From Burkholderiales bacterium (lineage in GTDB: Bacteria > Pseudomonadota > Gammaproteobacteria > Burkholderiales > Burkholderiaceae_C), in assembly GCA_005789825.1 (NCBI GenBank), contig SXWY01000154.1, positions 1-54,708 on the forward strand: a stretch of 54,708 nucleotides of DNA, read 5' to 3'. The position numbers and the translations under genes are program-made. Shown piece after piece: positions 43,044 through 52,356 of the stretch (its first letter is position 1; every line of letters begins with the position of its first letter). Under the pieces are notes generated by a model that was given only the letters and a program-made list of their open reading frames with translations, was not told the origin of the DNA and did not search any database.

Positions 43044-44744
43044 ATGAACTTATCTGCATTGAACCCACCCCAGGTCAACCCAGCCAACAGCCCGGCGGCT
43101 GAGCCGTCTGCCGCAGGCAGCACCTCCGCGCGCTTCAAATCCGAGGCCTTGTCTGGCGCTGACTTCGCCAGTTATTTCCACAACCAGGTTCAATCGCTCC
43201 AACACGGACAGCGGCCAAGCTTTGCCGCTTCTAGCAGCGCATTGCCACCACACGCGGCCAAGCCCGAGGGCCGACCGGACAAAGACAGGCCAGCAGACGA
43301 ACCCCGTTCTTCCAAACCCGCGCCAGCCCAAACCCACAAGGCCAGCCAGCGCCAAGCCTCGTCCAAAGCAGATCAGGCTGACAAAAGCAACGACCGTACC
43401 GACAAGGAAGACAGCGTCAACGACAAGCCGTCAAACGACCGCATCCAGCATGCGCAGCAAACCGATGACAGCCAACAACAAACCCTGCAAACCGCAGACG
43501 ATCACCAGGCACAGGGCGTGAGCTTGGCCCAAGACGCGACGGGCAGCGCACAACATGCGCACACAGTGGTTGCAGATGCGGACGCCGAGCTGGCAGCAGA
43601 CCATGCCTTGGCCAGCCAACACGAAACACTGACCACGATCGCGGTCAGTGAAAAATTGCAAATCATCACCACGGCGAATACCGCTGCCAGCGAACAAAGC
43701 GTGGCCGATTTCGCGCTCGCCATGGGCTTGGACCCGGAACAAGTGAAAACCTTATTTGGCGAATCTGCAGCCAGTGCGGCAGCGGCCAAACTCTCCAGCA
43801 ACCTGCCCTCCACACAGCACATACTGGGCATGAATAGCCTGCCGACGGTGGCTGTGAACACCGCCGCCAACGCCACAGCAGTGGCGGTGGCCGCCGACGG
43901 CTTGGGGGTTGGCGGTTTGCCCACCACCCCAGTCGGTCCGGTCAGCACGGCAGACTTCCAAGCGCTGCAGTCCCCAGCCCCGGTTGCGGCCACCGAGGCG
44001 CAAGACTTGTTGGCGAAAATGGACAACTTGCAAATACAAATAGGCACAGCCCAGGCACAACTGACAGCGGGCAATTCCTCGCCTGCCAGCACGCTGGCCG
44101 TTTTGTCCATGATGGACACGCAATTGCGCGAGCAAGACATTGAATCGTTGAAAAATGAGTTCGATGCCTTGTCCAGCTTTGACAGCCTGCCGCCGGTCGG
44201 CAAGGACTCAAGCGCTGCACCATTGCCTATGTTGGCCCAACGGACCGCGCAAGCCACCCACACACCCACTGCGCCGATTTTTGTCAGCCAACCCGACATG
44301 GCGCAGACCTACGACAAATTGAGCCAAAAACTGACCACCGAATTGGCCGCTCGCATGCATGAAAAACTCAATGCCGGCGAATGGAAGATGAAATTCGCGC
44401 TCAAACCCGCCAGCTTGGGCTTGGTCGATGTCCAATTGGAAATGCGTGACGGAAAACTGAGCGCCCACTTCCTATCTGACACCCATTTGACCCAAGATTT
44501 ATTGCAAAACGGCAGCCAGCGCCTGAAAGACGCGCTGGCCGAATTGGGCATGAACAACGCTTCCGTGTTTGTGGCACAAGGCCAAACACAAGGCCAAGGA
44601 ACGCAGGGCCAATCTGCGAAATCTGGCAAATTCACTCAAGATAACGATAATCGTGAGAAACTGTCAGATGAGTCTGGCCTAAAAATTGCTGGGGATAAAA
44701 CACCTCGGCGTGACGAGCGTTCACATTTTGACAGTTACGCCTGA
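43044..44744 (+). CDS. fliK: Flagellar hook-length control protein FliK
   Basis: A 566-residue FliK. The N-terminal two thirds are low-complexity and rich in Gln, Ala, Ser and Asp, as in the molecular-ruler region. The C-terminal Flg_hook domain (about 420-520) has ELAARMHEKLNAGEWKMKFA, LKPASLGLVDVQLEMRDGKL and DALAELGMNNASVFVAQGQ. FliK is secreted during hook growth and switches FlhB specificity. It starts the operon fliK-fliL-fliM-fliN. A near-consensus sigma54 element lies upstream. The length is above average, perhaps in keeping with the giant hook. Confidence 0.93.
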   Translation: MNLSALNPPQVNPANSPAAEPSAAGSTSARFKSEALSGADFASYFHNQVQSLQHGQRPSFAASSSALPPHAAKPEGRPDKDRPADEPRSSKPAPAQTHKASQRQASSKADQADKSNDRTDKEDSVNDKPSNDRIQHAQQTDDSQQQTLQTADDHQAQGVSLAQDATGSAQHAHTVVADADAELAADHALASQHETLTTIAVSEKLQIITTANTAASEQSVADFALAMGLDPEQVKTLFGESAASAAAAKLSSNLPSTQHILGMNSLPTVAVNTAANATAVAVAADGLGVGGLPTTPVGPVSTADFQALQSPAPVAATEAQDLLAKMDNLQIQIGTAQAQLTAGNSSPASTLAVLSMMDTQLREQDIESLKNEFDALSSFDSLPPVGKDSSAAPLPMLAQRTAQATHTPTAPIFVSQPDMAQTYDKLSQKLTTELAARMHEKLNAGEWKMKFALKPASLGLVDVQLEMRDGKLSAHFLSDTHLTQDLLQNGSQRLKDALAELGMNNASVFVAQGQTQGQGTQGQSAKSGKFTQDNDNREKLSDESGLKIAGDKTPRRDERSHFDSYA

Positions 44745-44769
44745 ACATTGAGTTAAATAGGAGATTTCC

Positions 44770-45357
44770 ATGGCAACCGCAGCCCCTGAAACCGAAGCCG
44801 AAGCCGGTACGGAAGAACCGAAAAAGAAAAAACCCATACTGTTGATTCTCGGTATTGTGGTGTTGGCCATCGTTTTGATGGTGGGTGTCGCTTTTGGCAC
44901 GTTGTATTTTTCGGGTTATTACGAGAAAAAAGCCGAGCTCGCCGCCATGGACAAGCTTGAAGAGCTTGAAGCCGCCGCCACCAAAGCCAAAGACGAAGCG
45001 CCTGCCAAACTGAAAAAAGAAGCCCCCGAAGCCACTCGTTTCGAGAAAAACTATTTCCAAGTTGAAAAAGAGCTGATGACCAACATCACCGGCTCCAAAA
45101 AAGTGATGGTGGTTCAACTCGCTGTCATGACGCACTACGACTCGCGCGTGTTTGACAACATCAAAAAGCATGAATTTGCCTTGCGCTCTGCCATGCTGGA
45201 TGTGATGCGCCAAACCACCGAAGCCGAAGCCAGCAAGCCTGAGTTCCGCAAGGAATTGGCCGTCAAGCTCAAAGACATCATGAATACCCTGCTCGAAGAA
45301 TACGAAGATTTCGGCGGTGTGGAAGAAGTCATGTTCACTTCATTTGTCATGCAGTAA
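44770..45357 (+). CDS. fliL: Flagellar basal-body-associated protein FliL
   Basis: A 195-residue protein with one membrane helix (ILLILGIVVLAIVLMVGVAF) after a Lys-rich cytoplasmic start. A periplasmic helical linker (about 60-95) precedes the FliL domain: RFEKNYFQVEKELMTNIT, VMVVQLAVMTHYDSRVFDN and SAMLDVMRQTTEAEASK. It surrounds the stator and affects motor output. AGGAG lies 6-7 nt before the ATG. It is 25 bp after fliK and 6 bp before fliM. Confidence 0.95.
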   Translation: MATAAPETEAEAGTEEPKKKKPILLILGIVVLAIVLMVGVAFGTLYFSGYYEKKAELAAMDKLEELEAAATKAKDEAPAKLKKEAPEATRFEKNYFQVEKELMTNITGSKKVMVVQLAVMTHYDSRVFDNIKKHEFALRSAMLDVMRQTTEAEASKPEFRKELAVKLKDIMNTLLEEYEDFGGVEEVMFTSFVMQ

Positions 45358-45363
45358 AGGCCC

Positions 45364-46362
45364 ATGGCAACCCGTCAAAACTTACTCAGTCCGGAAGAAC
45401 TGTCGGCCCTCTCAGAAGGCTTGAAAGACGGTTCGCTCGAAGCGGACACCGGTTACAACACCGGGGTGCGGGTGCGCAAGCACGACCTGGCCAGCGAAAA
45501 CAGCAGCCTGGGTGTGAATGTGTCGTCGATCGACATGATCAACGAGCGCTTCATCCGCATGTTCCGCCTGGGTTTGCTCGAAGTGCTTCGCACCACGCCG
45601 CGTGTCAACCCGACGCGTGTGCAAATCATGAAGTTTGGCGACTACCTGGGCATGCTCAAGGCGCCGCTGTCTGTCAACACGATACGCATCAATCCGATGC
45701 GCGGCAATTCGGTGATCATCATCGATCCGAATGTGGTGTTCAGCTCGCTCGACAGTTTTTTTGGCGGCTTCGGCAAGGGCGTGTCAGATTTACCGCCAGG
45801 CCGTTTGTTCACCGCCACCGAAACACGCATCATCCACATCATTTTGGAAGTTTTTTTCCGCTCGCTCAAGGAAGCATGGGGGCCGGTGCTGGAAATCGAT
45901 TGCGAACAGGTCAGCTCTGAGATCAACCCGCAGTTCGCGCAAATTGCCGATGAAAACGACTTGGTCGTGCTCAGCCGATTTGAAGCCGAAGCCACGGCAT
46001 CGGGCGGGCGTGGCTTCATCGATTTGGTCTATCCCTACGCTACCCTCAAGCCCATGCGCGACTTGTTGCGCAACCGTGTGGCCGCCGGCGACGGCAACGA
46101 GGAATCCGACAAAGTCTGGCGTGAAGATTTGGCTGTTGCAGTCGGCGATTCGCACATAGACATCAAAGTCAACATGGGGCATGTCAAAACCACTTTGCAC
46201 CATTTACAAACCATGAAGGAAGGCGACATGCTGTTCTTCAAGAAACCCGAATTGGCGCAATTTCTGGCCAATGGCGTGCCCTCTTTCGGGGTCAATATCG
46301 GTACCCGCGGCTCGAATGTGGCTGTGCGGATTGAAAAGCAAATTGTCCCCGGACAAAACTAA
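45364..46362 (+). CDS. fliM: Flagellar motor switch protein FliM
   Basis: A 332-residue switch protein. The extreme N-terminus NLLSPEELSALSEGL is the CheY-P-binding segment. The middle domain includes SSIDMINERFIRMFRLGLLE and PRVNPTRVQIMKFGDYLG. The C-terminal SpoA domain has DIKVNMGHVKTTLHHLQTMK and PSFGVNIGTRGSNVAVRIEK. It forms the C ring with FliG and FliN. Length is normal. It lies between fliL and fliN. Confidence 0.97.
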   Translation: MATRQNLLSPEELSALSEGLKDGSLEADTGYNTGVRVRKHDLASENSSLGVNVSSIDMINERFIRMFRLGLLEVLRTTPRVNPTRVQIMKFGDYLGMLKAPLSVNTIRINPMRGNSVIIIDPNVVFSSLDSFFGGFGKGVSDLPPGRLFTATETRIIHIILEVFFRSLKEAWGPVLEIDCEQVSSEINPQFAQIADENDLVVLSRFEAEATASGGRGFIDLVYPYATLKPMRDLLRNRVAAGDGNEESDKVWREDLAVAVGDSHIDIKVNMGHVKTTLHHLQTMKEGDMLFFKKPELAQFLANGVPSFGVNIGTRGSNVAVRIEKQIVPGQN

Positions 46363-46380
46363 AGCAGGCAGGAGCCCGAG

Positions 46381-46731
46381 ATGAACGACACCACCACCGA
46401 ACCGCAAGACCAGGAACCCGAAGCCAGCGAGTTGCCGCCGACATCGGAAGAGTTTCATGTCTCCCAGCCTGGCAACATCAACCCGGAAGTGCTGCAAAAC
46501 ATTTCGGTCAATTTGTCGATCGAAGTTGGGCGCACCAGCATCAAGATCAAAGATTTGATGCGGCTCACCCAAGGCAGCGTGGTCGAACTCGATCGCATCG
46601 CGGGTGAACCGCTGGATCTGCTGGTCAACGACACCGTGGTCGCGCAAGGCGAAGTGGTGTTGGTCAATGACCGCTACGGTGTGCGCTTGACGCGCGTGGT
46701 GCCGTCTACCGACCGCTTGAAATCACTCTAA
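46381..46731 (+). CDS. fliN: Flagellar motor switch protein FliN
   Basis: A 116-residue protein whose C-terminal 75 residues form a SpoA domain: NISVNLSIEVGRTSIKIKDL, LTQGSVVELDRIAGEPLDLL and EVVLVNDRYGVRLTRVV. The N-terminal part is acidic and Pro/Glu-rich. It completes the C ring and helps dock export substrates. AGGAG lies upstream of the ATG. It is the last flagellar gene in this operon; the convergent miaB follows after about 70 bp. Confidence 0.96.
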   Translation: MNDTTTEPQDQEPEASELPPTSEEFHVSQPGNINPEVLQNISVNLSIEVGRTSIKIKDLMRLTQGSVVELDRIAGEPLDLLVNDTVVAQGEVVLVNDRYGVRLTRVVPSTDRLKSL

Positions 46732-46802
46732 GCGCACAAGCCCTGAAACTGGCCGCACACCCCGCTCTTGTTGTCACAAGTGTCGGGATGTACAGCTGTT
46801 TT

Positions 46803-48140
46803 TTATTCCACGATCACCAACTCGCCACGCAGTGAATGCGGCAAGGCTTGGGTGATGCGCACATCGATCATCTGACCGACCAAGCGGGCTGACTGCGGCC
46901 CGCCATCAAAATTGACAATGCGGTTGCATTCGGTGCGACCCATCGATTCGGCGGCGCTTTTGCGCGACGGCCCTTCCACCAATATTCTTTGCACCGTGCC
47001 CAGGCGGCTTTCGCTGATGCGTCTGACGTTGTCCTCCACCGTGGCTTGCAAATGCTGCAAGCGTTTGAGCTTGACATCATGCGGTGTGTCGTCGGCCAAA
47101 TTGGCCGCCGGCGTACCGGGGCGCGGGCTGAAGATGAAACTGAACGATGCATCGAAACCGATGTCGGTGATCAGCTTCATTAACTTGTCAAAGTCTTCTT
47201 CGGTTTCGCCGGGAAAACCCACGATGAAATCCGAGCTCATTGAAATATCAGGACGCACAGCACGCAATTTGCGGATCGTGCTTTTGTATTCCATGGCGGT
47301 ATAGCCACGCTTCATCGCCATCAAGATACGGTCGCTGCCGTGCTGCACTGGCAAATGCAAATGGCTGACGAGTTGCGGCACCTTGGCATACACATCGACC
47401 AAGCGCTGGGTGAATTCGTTCGGGTGGCTGGTGGTGTAGCGGATCCGCTCAACCCCGGGAATCTCGGCGATGTATTCAATCAACAAAGCAAAGTCGGCGA
47501 TCTCTGCGGTGTGGCCCATGCTGCCTCGGTAGGCGTTGACGTTTTGGCCGAGCAAGGTGATTTCTTTCACGCCTTGGGCACACAGTCCAGCGATTTCGGT
47601 CAGCACATCGTCGAGCGGCCGGTTGATTTCTTCGCCGCGCGTATAGGGCACCACGCAATAGCTGCAATATTTGGAGCAGCCTTCCATGATGGACACAAAC
47701 GCCGAGGCGCCTTGCACCCGTGCCGGGGGCAAATGGTCGAACTTTTCAATCTCGGGAAAGCTGATGTCGACCTGTGGCTTGTTCAAGGCTTGGCGCTGAT
47801 TCAACAACTCGGGCAAACGGTGCAAGGTTTGCGGGCCAAACACCACATCCACATATGGCGCACGCGCGATGATGGCCGCGCCCTCTTGGCTGGCCACGCA
47901 TCCGCCGACCGCGATTTGCACGCCTTTTTTCTTCAGGTGCCGCACCCGTCCCAAATCGGAAAACACTTTTTCTTGGGCTTTTTCGCGCACTGAACAGGTG
48001 TTGAACACCACCAGATCGGCTTGGTCAATGTCAGTGGTTTGTTCGTAGCCTTGGGCAGCGCCCAACACATCGGCCATCTTGTCCGAGTCGTACTCGTTCA
48101 TCTGGCAGCCGAATGTTTTGATGAAGACTTTGCGGCTCAT
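46803..48140 (-). CDS. miaB: tRNA-2-methylthio-N6-dimethylallyladenosine synthase MiaB
   Basis: A 445-residue radical-SAM methylthiotransferase. The N-terminal domain supplies three cluster Cys ([21 protein letters not shown] and [10 protein letters not shown]). The radical-SAM motif is [19 protein letters not shown] near residue 154. The C-terminal TRAM domain ends the protein. It adds a methylthio group to i6A37 in tRNAs that read UNN codons. It is a housekeeping gene not linked to flagella and converges on fliN. Confidence 0.97.
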   Translation of the reverse strand: MSRKVFIKTFGCQMNEYDSDKMADVLGAAQGYEQTTDIDQADLVVFNTCSVREKAQEKVFSDLGRVRHLKKKGVQIAVGGCVASQEGAAIIARAPYVDVVFGPQTLHRLPELLNQRQALNKPQVDISFPEIEKFDHLPPARVQGASAFVSIMEGCSKYCSYCVVPYTRGEEINRPLDDVLTEIAGLCAQGVKEITLLGQNVNAYRGSMGHTAEIADFALLIEYIAEIPGVERIRYTTSHPNEFTQRLVDVYAKVPQLVSHLHLPVQHGSDRILMAMKRGYTAMEYKSTIRKLRAVRPDISMSSDFIVGFPGETEEDFDKLMKLITDIGFDASFSFIFSPRPGTPAANLADDTPHDVKLKRLQHLQATVEDNVRRISESRLGTVQRILVEGPSRKSAAESMGRTECNRIVNFDGGPQSARLVGQMIDVRITQALPHSLRGELVIVE

Positions 48141-48237
48141 GGCAAAGCCTTTTTAGACATGCAGCGGGTCATGGTGTAGATCCAGAGGCTGTGAAAGAAG
48201 CCACCATTGTATCGACCGGCTTCTTTATGATGGCCGC

Positions 48238-48621
48238 ATGACGTCACTCACACGCACCGTTTTATTCACCGACACCGATGGCCGCGCTCGCTTTCGCGAA
48301 GAGCCCATTGCTTTGGACCAAGGCAGCGAAGCGGCCCGCTTGAGTGCGGTGTTGCCAGCGAACGGTTTGCAATGGCGCAAGAGCCCCGTGGGTTTTCGCA
48401 GCGCTTTTCATGTCAGCACCCATACCCAATGGGTGTTCATCTTGCAAGGTCAGATGGAGATCGGTTTGCAAGACGGTTCGTCCAAATTGTTCAATGCAGG
48501 CGAGCATTTTTACTCGGCCGATCTGTTGCCGGATGGGGCGGTGTTTGACAGCCAAGTGCATGGGCACTGGAGTCGGCAAGTCGGCGACGAAGAACTCGTG
48601 ACGCTGTTTGTGCGGGCCTGA
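48238..48621 (+). CDS. Small cupin-fold protein of unknown function
   Basis: A 127-residue protein with a cupin-like beta-barrel pattern: HTQWVFILQGQMEIGLQDGS followed by LFNAGEHFYSADLLPDGA. The usual metal-binding His/Glu set of cupins is only partly present (His in AFHVSTHTQW), so enzymatic function is uncertain. It is a stand-alone gene between miaB and the carbonic anhydrase gene, divergent from miaB. Similar small proteins are common in Burkholderiales without an assigned role. Confidence 0.75.
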   Translation: MTSLTRTVLFTDTDGRARFREEPIALDQGSEAARLSAVLPANGLQWRKSPVGFRSAFHVSTHTQWVFILQGQMEIGLQDGSSKLFNAGEHFYSADLLPDGAVFDSQVHGHWSRQVGDEELVTLFVRA

Positions 48622-48707
48622 GCGCCGGTTCGGCAACTATTTTTGTGCGCGAATCCACAAGGGCAGCTGAAAACTAATTCGAAAGAATCCATTTCTATTC
48701 CACGGGC

Positions 48708-48735
48708 TAAAGGCTTGCTTGTTCCGAGCCGATAC
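48708..48735 (+). promoter_or_regulatory. Candidate FliA-like promoter before the carbonic anhydrase gene
   Basis: TAAA at 48708-48711 and GCCGATAC at 48728-48735 match sigma28 elements, with 7 of 8 positions at -10. The TAAA to -10 distance is 16 nt rather than 15. If used it would link this gene to late flagellar expression. Confidence 0.4.
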
Positions 48736-48803
48736 CATCGCTACTCTCGGTGTTTGACAGCCCTTAACACCGCTTCTCCATGTTTTTTTCGTTCAAAGCA
48801 GTC

Positions 48804-50030
48804 ATGAAAAAATACCTACGTTTGATATTGGAAATTCTGTTGGGCGTGTGCTTCATCGCCGCAGCCACCTTGGCTTATATGAACTATTCGGCCAAAAAAC
48901 ACCTGACCACAGAAGTCAGCGAGCTGACAGAGCAACTTGGCGAAGTCAAAGAGGCGATGGAAAAAATGCAGGAGGCTGAACCTGCCGATGGCGAGGCCAG
49001 CGCCGAAACCAACACCAGCGCGCAAGAGCTTGATGCACTCAAAGCGGCTTTCTCCAATGGTGTGGTGTTGCAAGACATGGAACTGCTCTACAAAGCACAA
49101 AAAGCGCTGAGCCCTGAGCGCCAAGTTGGCATGGCCTCCGTGCGTTTGCTGACCAAAGGTCCGCAAGACGAAGGAACGATCGCCGCTTTCCAAAAAGCCC
49201 TGGAAATGGCCGAATGGAGTAACCGCTTGCAAACCGTGTGTGCTGCTCAAAACGCACTGGCAGCTGCTGGACAAAAAGTCACTGTGTTGTCCGATTGCAA
49301 AAAATCGCCTGAGAAACCAGAGTCAGGCGGCAAAGACAACCCTGCCAAAAAAGACGGCAAAGCCCATGACGTGCAATGGGGTTATGAGGGCGACAACGGG
49401 CCGGAACACTGGGGCAACAATTTCCCTGTCTGCGGCACTGGCAAAAAACAATCGCCATTGAACATCATTGGCCCGTTTGAAAAATCCAAAGACGTGTTGA
49501 GCGTGGACTACAAAGAAGGGCCGCTGAAAATTCTCAACAATGGCCACACTATCCAAGTCAATGTCGAGCCAGGCAGCACACTGACTATCAACAAAGAAAC
49601 ATTTGACTTGCTGCAATTCCACTTCCACCGTCCATCGGAAGAACAGGTCGATGGCAAAAATTCAGCCATGGTGGCCCACTTTGTTCACAAAAGCAAAGAC
49701 GGCAAACTCGCAGTCATTGGAGTGTTGCTCAATGAAGGCAAAGACAACGCTGGCATCAAAACTTTGTGGGCCAATTTGCCACCCAAAGAGGGGACTGAGT
49801 ACCTGCCTGAAAAAGTCAGCTTCAACCCTAGCAGCATGTTGCCCAAGGAACTCGGTTTTTATAACTACGAGGGCTCTTTGACCACCCCCCCTTGTACCGA
49901 AGGCGTGCAGTTCTACATCTTGAAAAAACCCGTGGATATTTCCAAAGACCAAGTCGGTAAATTTCCGTTCAAGCTCAATGCACGTCCCGTGCAAAACCTC
50001 AACGGCAGAAAAATCAGCGCAGGTGGTTGA
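48804..50030 (+). CDS. Membrane-anchored alpha-class carbonic anhydrase
   Basis: About 408 residues from the ATG at 48804 (MKKYLRLILEILLG); an ATG at 48780 would add 8. A membrane helix or uncleaved signal (about 7-26) leads to a coiled coil (EVSELTEQLGEVKEAMEKMQ). From about residue 190 to the end there is an alpha-carbonic anhydrase domain: WGYEGDNGPEHWGNNFPVCG, KKQSPLNI, then zinc ligands in LLQFHFHRPSEE and AMVAHFVHKS, and SLTTPPCTEGV. The residue two before the third zinc-ligand His, Glu in many alpha enzymes, is Val here. It probably hydrates CO2 in the periplasm. Fusion to a coiled-coil anchor is unusual. A bidirectional terminator follows. Confidence 0.9.
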   Translation: MKKYLRLILEILLGVCFIAAATLAYMNYSAKKHLTTEVSELTEQLGEVKEAMEKMQEAEPADGEASAETNTSAQELDALKAAFSNGVVLQDMELLYKAQKALSPERQVGMASVRLLTKGPQDEGTIAAFQKALEMAEWSNRLQTVCAAQNALAAAGQKVTVLSDCKKSPEKPESGGKDNPAKKDGKAHDVQWGYEGDNGPEHWGNNFPVCGTGKKQSPLNIIGPFEKSKDVLSVDYKEGPLKILNNGHTIQVNVEPGSTLTINKETFDLLQFHFHRPSEEQVDGKNSAMVAHFVHKSKDGKLAVIGVLLNEGKDNAGIKTLWANLPPKEGTEYLPEKVSFNPSSMLPKELGFYNYEGSLTTPPCTEGVQFYILKKPVDISKDQVGKFPFKLNARPVQNLNGRKISAGG

Positions 50031-50053
50031 TCACCGACACAGTGGCTGACATG

Positions 50054-50083
50054 AAAAAGCCTGCTTTTGACAGCAGGCTTTTT
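50054..50083. terminator. Bidirectional Rho-independent terminator between the carbonic anhydrase gene and ffh
   Basis: AAAAAGCCTGCT (50054-50065) pairs perfectly with AGCAGGCTTTTT (50072-50083) around a 6-nt loop. Runs of T follow the stem on both strands, so it can end transcripts from the carbonic anhydrase gene and from convergent ffh. Confidence 0.93.
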
Positions 50084-50097
50084 TCATTCAGGGCATG

Positions 50098-51471
50098 TCA
50101 ACGCGGCATGCCGGGAAAACCGCCCATGCCTTTCATGCCACCCAGCTTTTTCATCATTTTCATCAAACCGCCACCGCGCATTTTTTTCATCATGTCTTGC
50201 ATTTGGTTGAACTCGTTGAGCAAGCGGTTCACATCCTGTACTTGAACGCCAGCGCCGATGGCAATGCGCCGCTTGCGCGTGGCTTTGATGATGTCGGGCT
50301 TGGTGCGCTCATAAGGCGTCATGCTGTGGATGATGCCTTGTTTTTTGACCATTTCTTTTTCTGCGCGGTTGAGATCCACATCCTTGGCCTTGGCCGCGAT
50401 TTGCCCAGGCATTTTGTCCATCAGGCTGGACAAGCCGCCCATTTGTTTCATTTGCTGGATTTGCGACAAGAAGTCGTTGAGGTCGAAGCCGTCGCCGCTT
50501 TTCAACTTGGCCGCCATTTTTTGCGCGGCCTGCATATCCACATTGGCTGTGACTTGTTCGACCAGCGCCACGATGTCGCCCATGCCAAGCATGCGCCCGG
50601 CATGCCGTTCGGCATCGAACGCTTCTAAACCGTCAATTTTTTCGCTGGTACCTGCAAACTTGATCGGCGCCCCGGTGATTTGCCGCACCGACAAGGCGGC
50701 ACCCCCGCGTGAATCACCATCGGTTTTGGTCAACACGATGCCGGTCAAGGGCAATGCCTCTTTGAATGCCTTGGCGGTGTTGATGGCGTCTTGGCCCAAC
50801 ATCGCGTCCACCACAAACAAGGTTTCCACCGGATGGACGGCTGCGTGCAAGGCTTTGATTTCGTTCATCAAGGCTTCATCGATCGCCAAGCGTCCAGCGG
50901 TGTCGATCAACAACACATCGACATAGTGGTTGCGTGCATAAGCCAATGCCGCCAGCGCGATTTGAACCGGTTGTTGGCTTGGGTCGCTGGGAAACCATTC
51001 GGCACCGGCTTGCGCCGTCACACTTTTGAGCTGTTCTATCGCGGCTGGGCGGTACACGTCAGCCGACACGGTCAAGACTTTTTTCTTGCGCTTGTTGATC
51101 AGGTGGCGGGCCAATTTGGCAGTGGTAGTGGTTTTGCCCGCCCCTTGCAAACCCGCCATCAATATGACGGCAGGCGGCTGCGCGGCCAAATTGATGTCGC
51201 TCACACCCTCGCCCATGGTGGCGCTGAGTTCGCGTTGCACGATGCTCACCAGCACCTGTCCCGGCGTGAGCGAGCCCACCACTTCCTGACCCAGCGCACG
51301 TTCTTTGACCCGGGCAATGAAGTCGCGCACCACGGGCAAGGCCACATCGGCTTCGAGCAAAGCCATGCGCACCTCGCGCAGCATGTCTGCGACATTGGAT
51401 TCGGTGATTCGGGCTTGTCCGCTGATTTGGCGGACCATGCGCGACAATTTTTCGCTCAGCGTGTTTGACAT
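50098..51471 (-). CDS. ffh: Signal recognition particle protein Ffh (SRP54)
   Basis: 457 residues from the ATG at 51471, with AAGG 9 nt upstream. The N domain is followed by the GTPase domain: LQGAGKTTTTAKLA for G1, DVYRPAAIEQLK, DTAGRLAIDEALM for G3 and LTKTDGDSRGGAALS for G4. The Met-rich M domain at the end (MMKKMRGGGLMKMMKKLGGM) binds 4.5S RNA and signal sequences. It delivers nascent membrane proteins to FtsY. An open frame extends 59 codons upstream but contains no recognisable homology and was excluded. Confidence 0.97.
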   Translation of the reverse strand: MSNTLSEKLSRMVRQISGQARITESNVADMLREVRMALLEADVALPVVRDFIARVKERALGQEVVGSLTPGQVLVSIVQRELSATMGEGVSDINLAAQPPAVILMAGLQGAGKTTTTAKLARHLINKRKKKVLTVSADVYRPAAIEQLKSVTAQAGAEWFPSDPSQQPVQIALAALAYARNHYVDVLLIDTAGRLAIDEALMNEIKALHAAVHPVETLFVVDAMLGQDAINTAKAFKEALPLTGIVLTKTDGDSRGGAALSVRQITGAPIKFAGTSEKIDGLEAFDAERHAGRMLGMGDIVALVEQVTANVDMQAAQKMAAKLKSGDGFDLNDFLSQIQQMKQMGGLSSLMDKMPGQIAAKAKDVDLNRAEKEMVKKQGIIHSMTPYERTKPDIIKATRKRRIAIGAGVQVQDVNRLLNEFNQMQDMMKKMRGGGLMKMMKKLGGMKGMGGFPGMPR

Positions 51472-51543
51472 CTGCAATACCTTAAGTGGGGGAAGCGTGC
51501 GGTGCCATCCTACAAGTTCTGGGTGAACCGCTAAACTGTTCGC

Positions 51544-52356
51544 ATGATTGTATTGAGCGCATCCCAATTCAGCCTGGTCTGGGGCTTGGTCGCCGCCATG
51601 GCCTATGCACTGGGCGCCTTGTTTGGCGGCCGTTTGTCTGCCGCGCAAAGCCGCAACTATTTGTGGCTGATTTCATTGGTCCACGGTTTGAGTGTGATCG
51701 CCAGTTTGATTCCCGCCGAAGATGGACTGGCGCGGTTTGGTTTTGCCCCGGCGCTGTCAGCCACCGCATGGTTGGTGCTGCTGGTCTACACGTTAGAGCA
51801 CCACTGGTTTCCCCAAATGCAAACCCGCTGGCTGTTGTCTGGCGTGGGCTTGATCACGGTGATGTTGCCCTTGGTGTTTCCCGGCCATGCGCTGCACAGT
51901 TCTTCCTCTGTTTGGTTACCCTTTCACTGGGTGCTTGGCATGGCCTCATATGCGTTGTTTGCCGCAGCCGTGGTGCATGCGAGTTTGATGAGCCGCGCAG
52001 AAAGACAAATTCGATTGGGCGCCGTCGACCCCACCGGCTTGCCTTTGCTGACACTAGAGCGCCTGACTTTTCGCTTTGTCAATATTGGTTTTTTCTTGCT
52101 CAGCGCCACGCTATTGGCAGGATGGTTGTTTGGTGAACAACTTTACGGGCCAGACAAAGCCTTGCGCTTTGACCACAAAACCTTGTTTGCCCTGTTGGCT
52201 TGGTGTGTGTTCTTGGTGCTGATTGGGGGCCGCAAATACCGAGGCTGGCGCGGCGCATTGGCCGTTCGCACACTTTACACCGGTGCTTTGATGCTGTTTT
52301 TGTCGTACGCGGGATCGCGTTTTGTCACCGAAGTATTTTTAGGCCGTATCACATGA
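51544..52356 (+). CDS. CcsA/YpjD-like inner-membrane cytochrome c assembly protein
   Basis: A 270-residue polytopic protein with about eight membrane helices. It has conserved features of the CcsA/YpjD family: SSVWLPFHWVLGMASYALFA with a His in the membrane region, RLTFRFVNIGFFLLSATLLA, RFDHKTLFALLAWCVFLVL and GWRGALAVRTLYTG near the C-terminus. The tryptophan-rich WWD motif of true CcsA is not evident. It is divergent from ffh. In many Burkholderiales this gene stands between ffh and the small gene that follows. A role in haem handling is inferred. Confidence 0.82.
   Translation: MIVLSASQFSLVWGLVAAMAYALGALFGGRLSAAQSRNYLWLISLVHGLSVIASLIPAEDGLARFGFAPALSATAWLVLLVYTLEHHWFPQMQTRWLLSGVGLITVMLPLVFPGHALHSSSSVWLPFHWVLGMASYALFAAAVVHASLMSRAERQIRLGAVDPTGLPLLTLERLTFRFVNIGFFLLSATLLAGWLFGEQLYGPDKALRFDHKTLFALLAWCVFLVLIGGRKYRGWRGALAVRTLYTGALMLFLSYAGSRFVTEVFLGRIT

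Noticed and set aside
43050-44635. Long antisense open frames within fliK
   Set aside because: They reflect the biased codon use of low-complexity fliK; no domains or ribosome sites support them.
46732-46802. Terminator between fliN and miaB
   Set aside because: Only a 5-bp stem near CTTGT/ACAAG is visible, and the T run further on is not adjacent to it.
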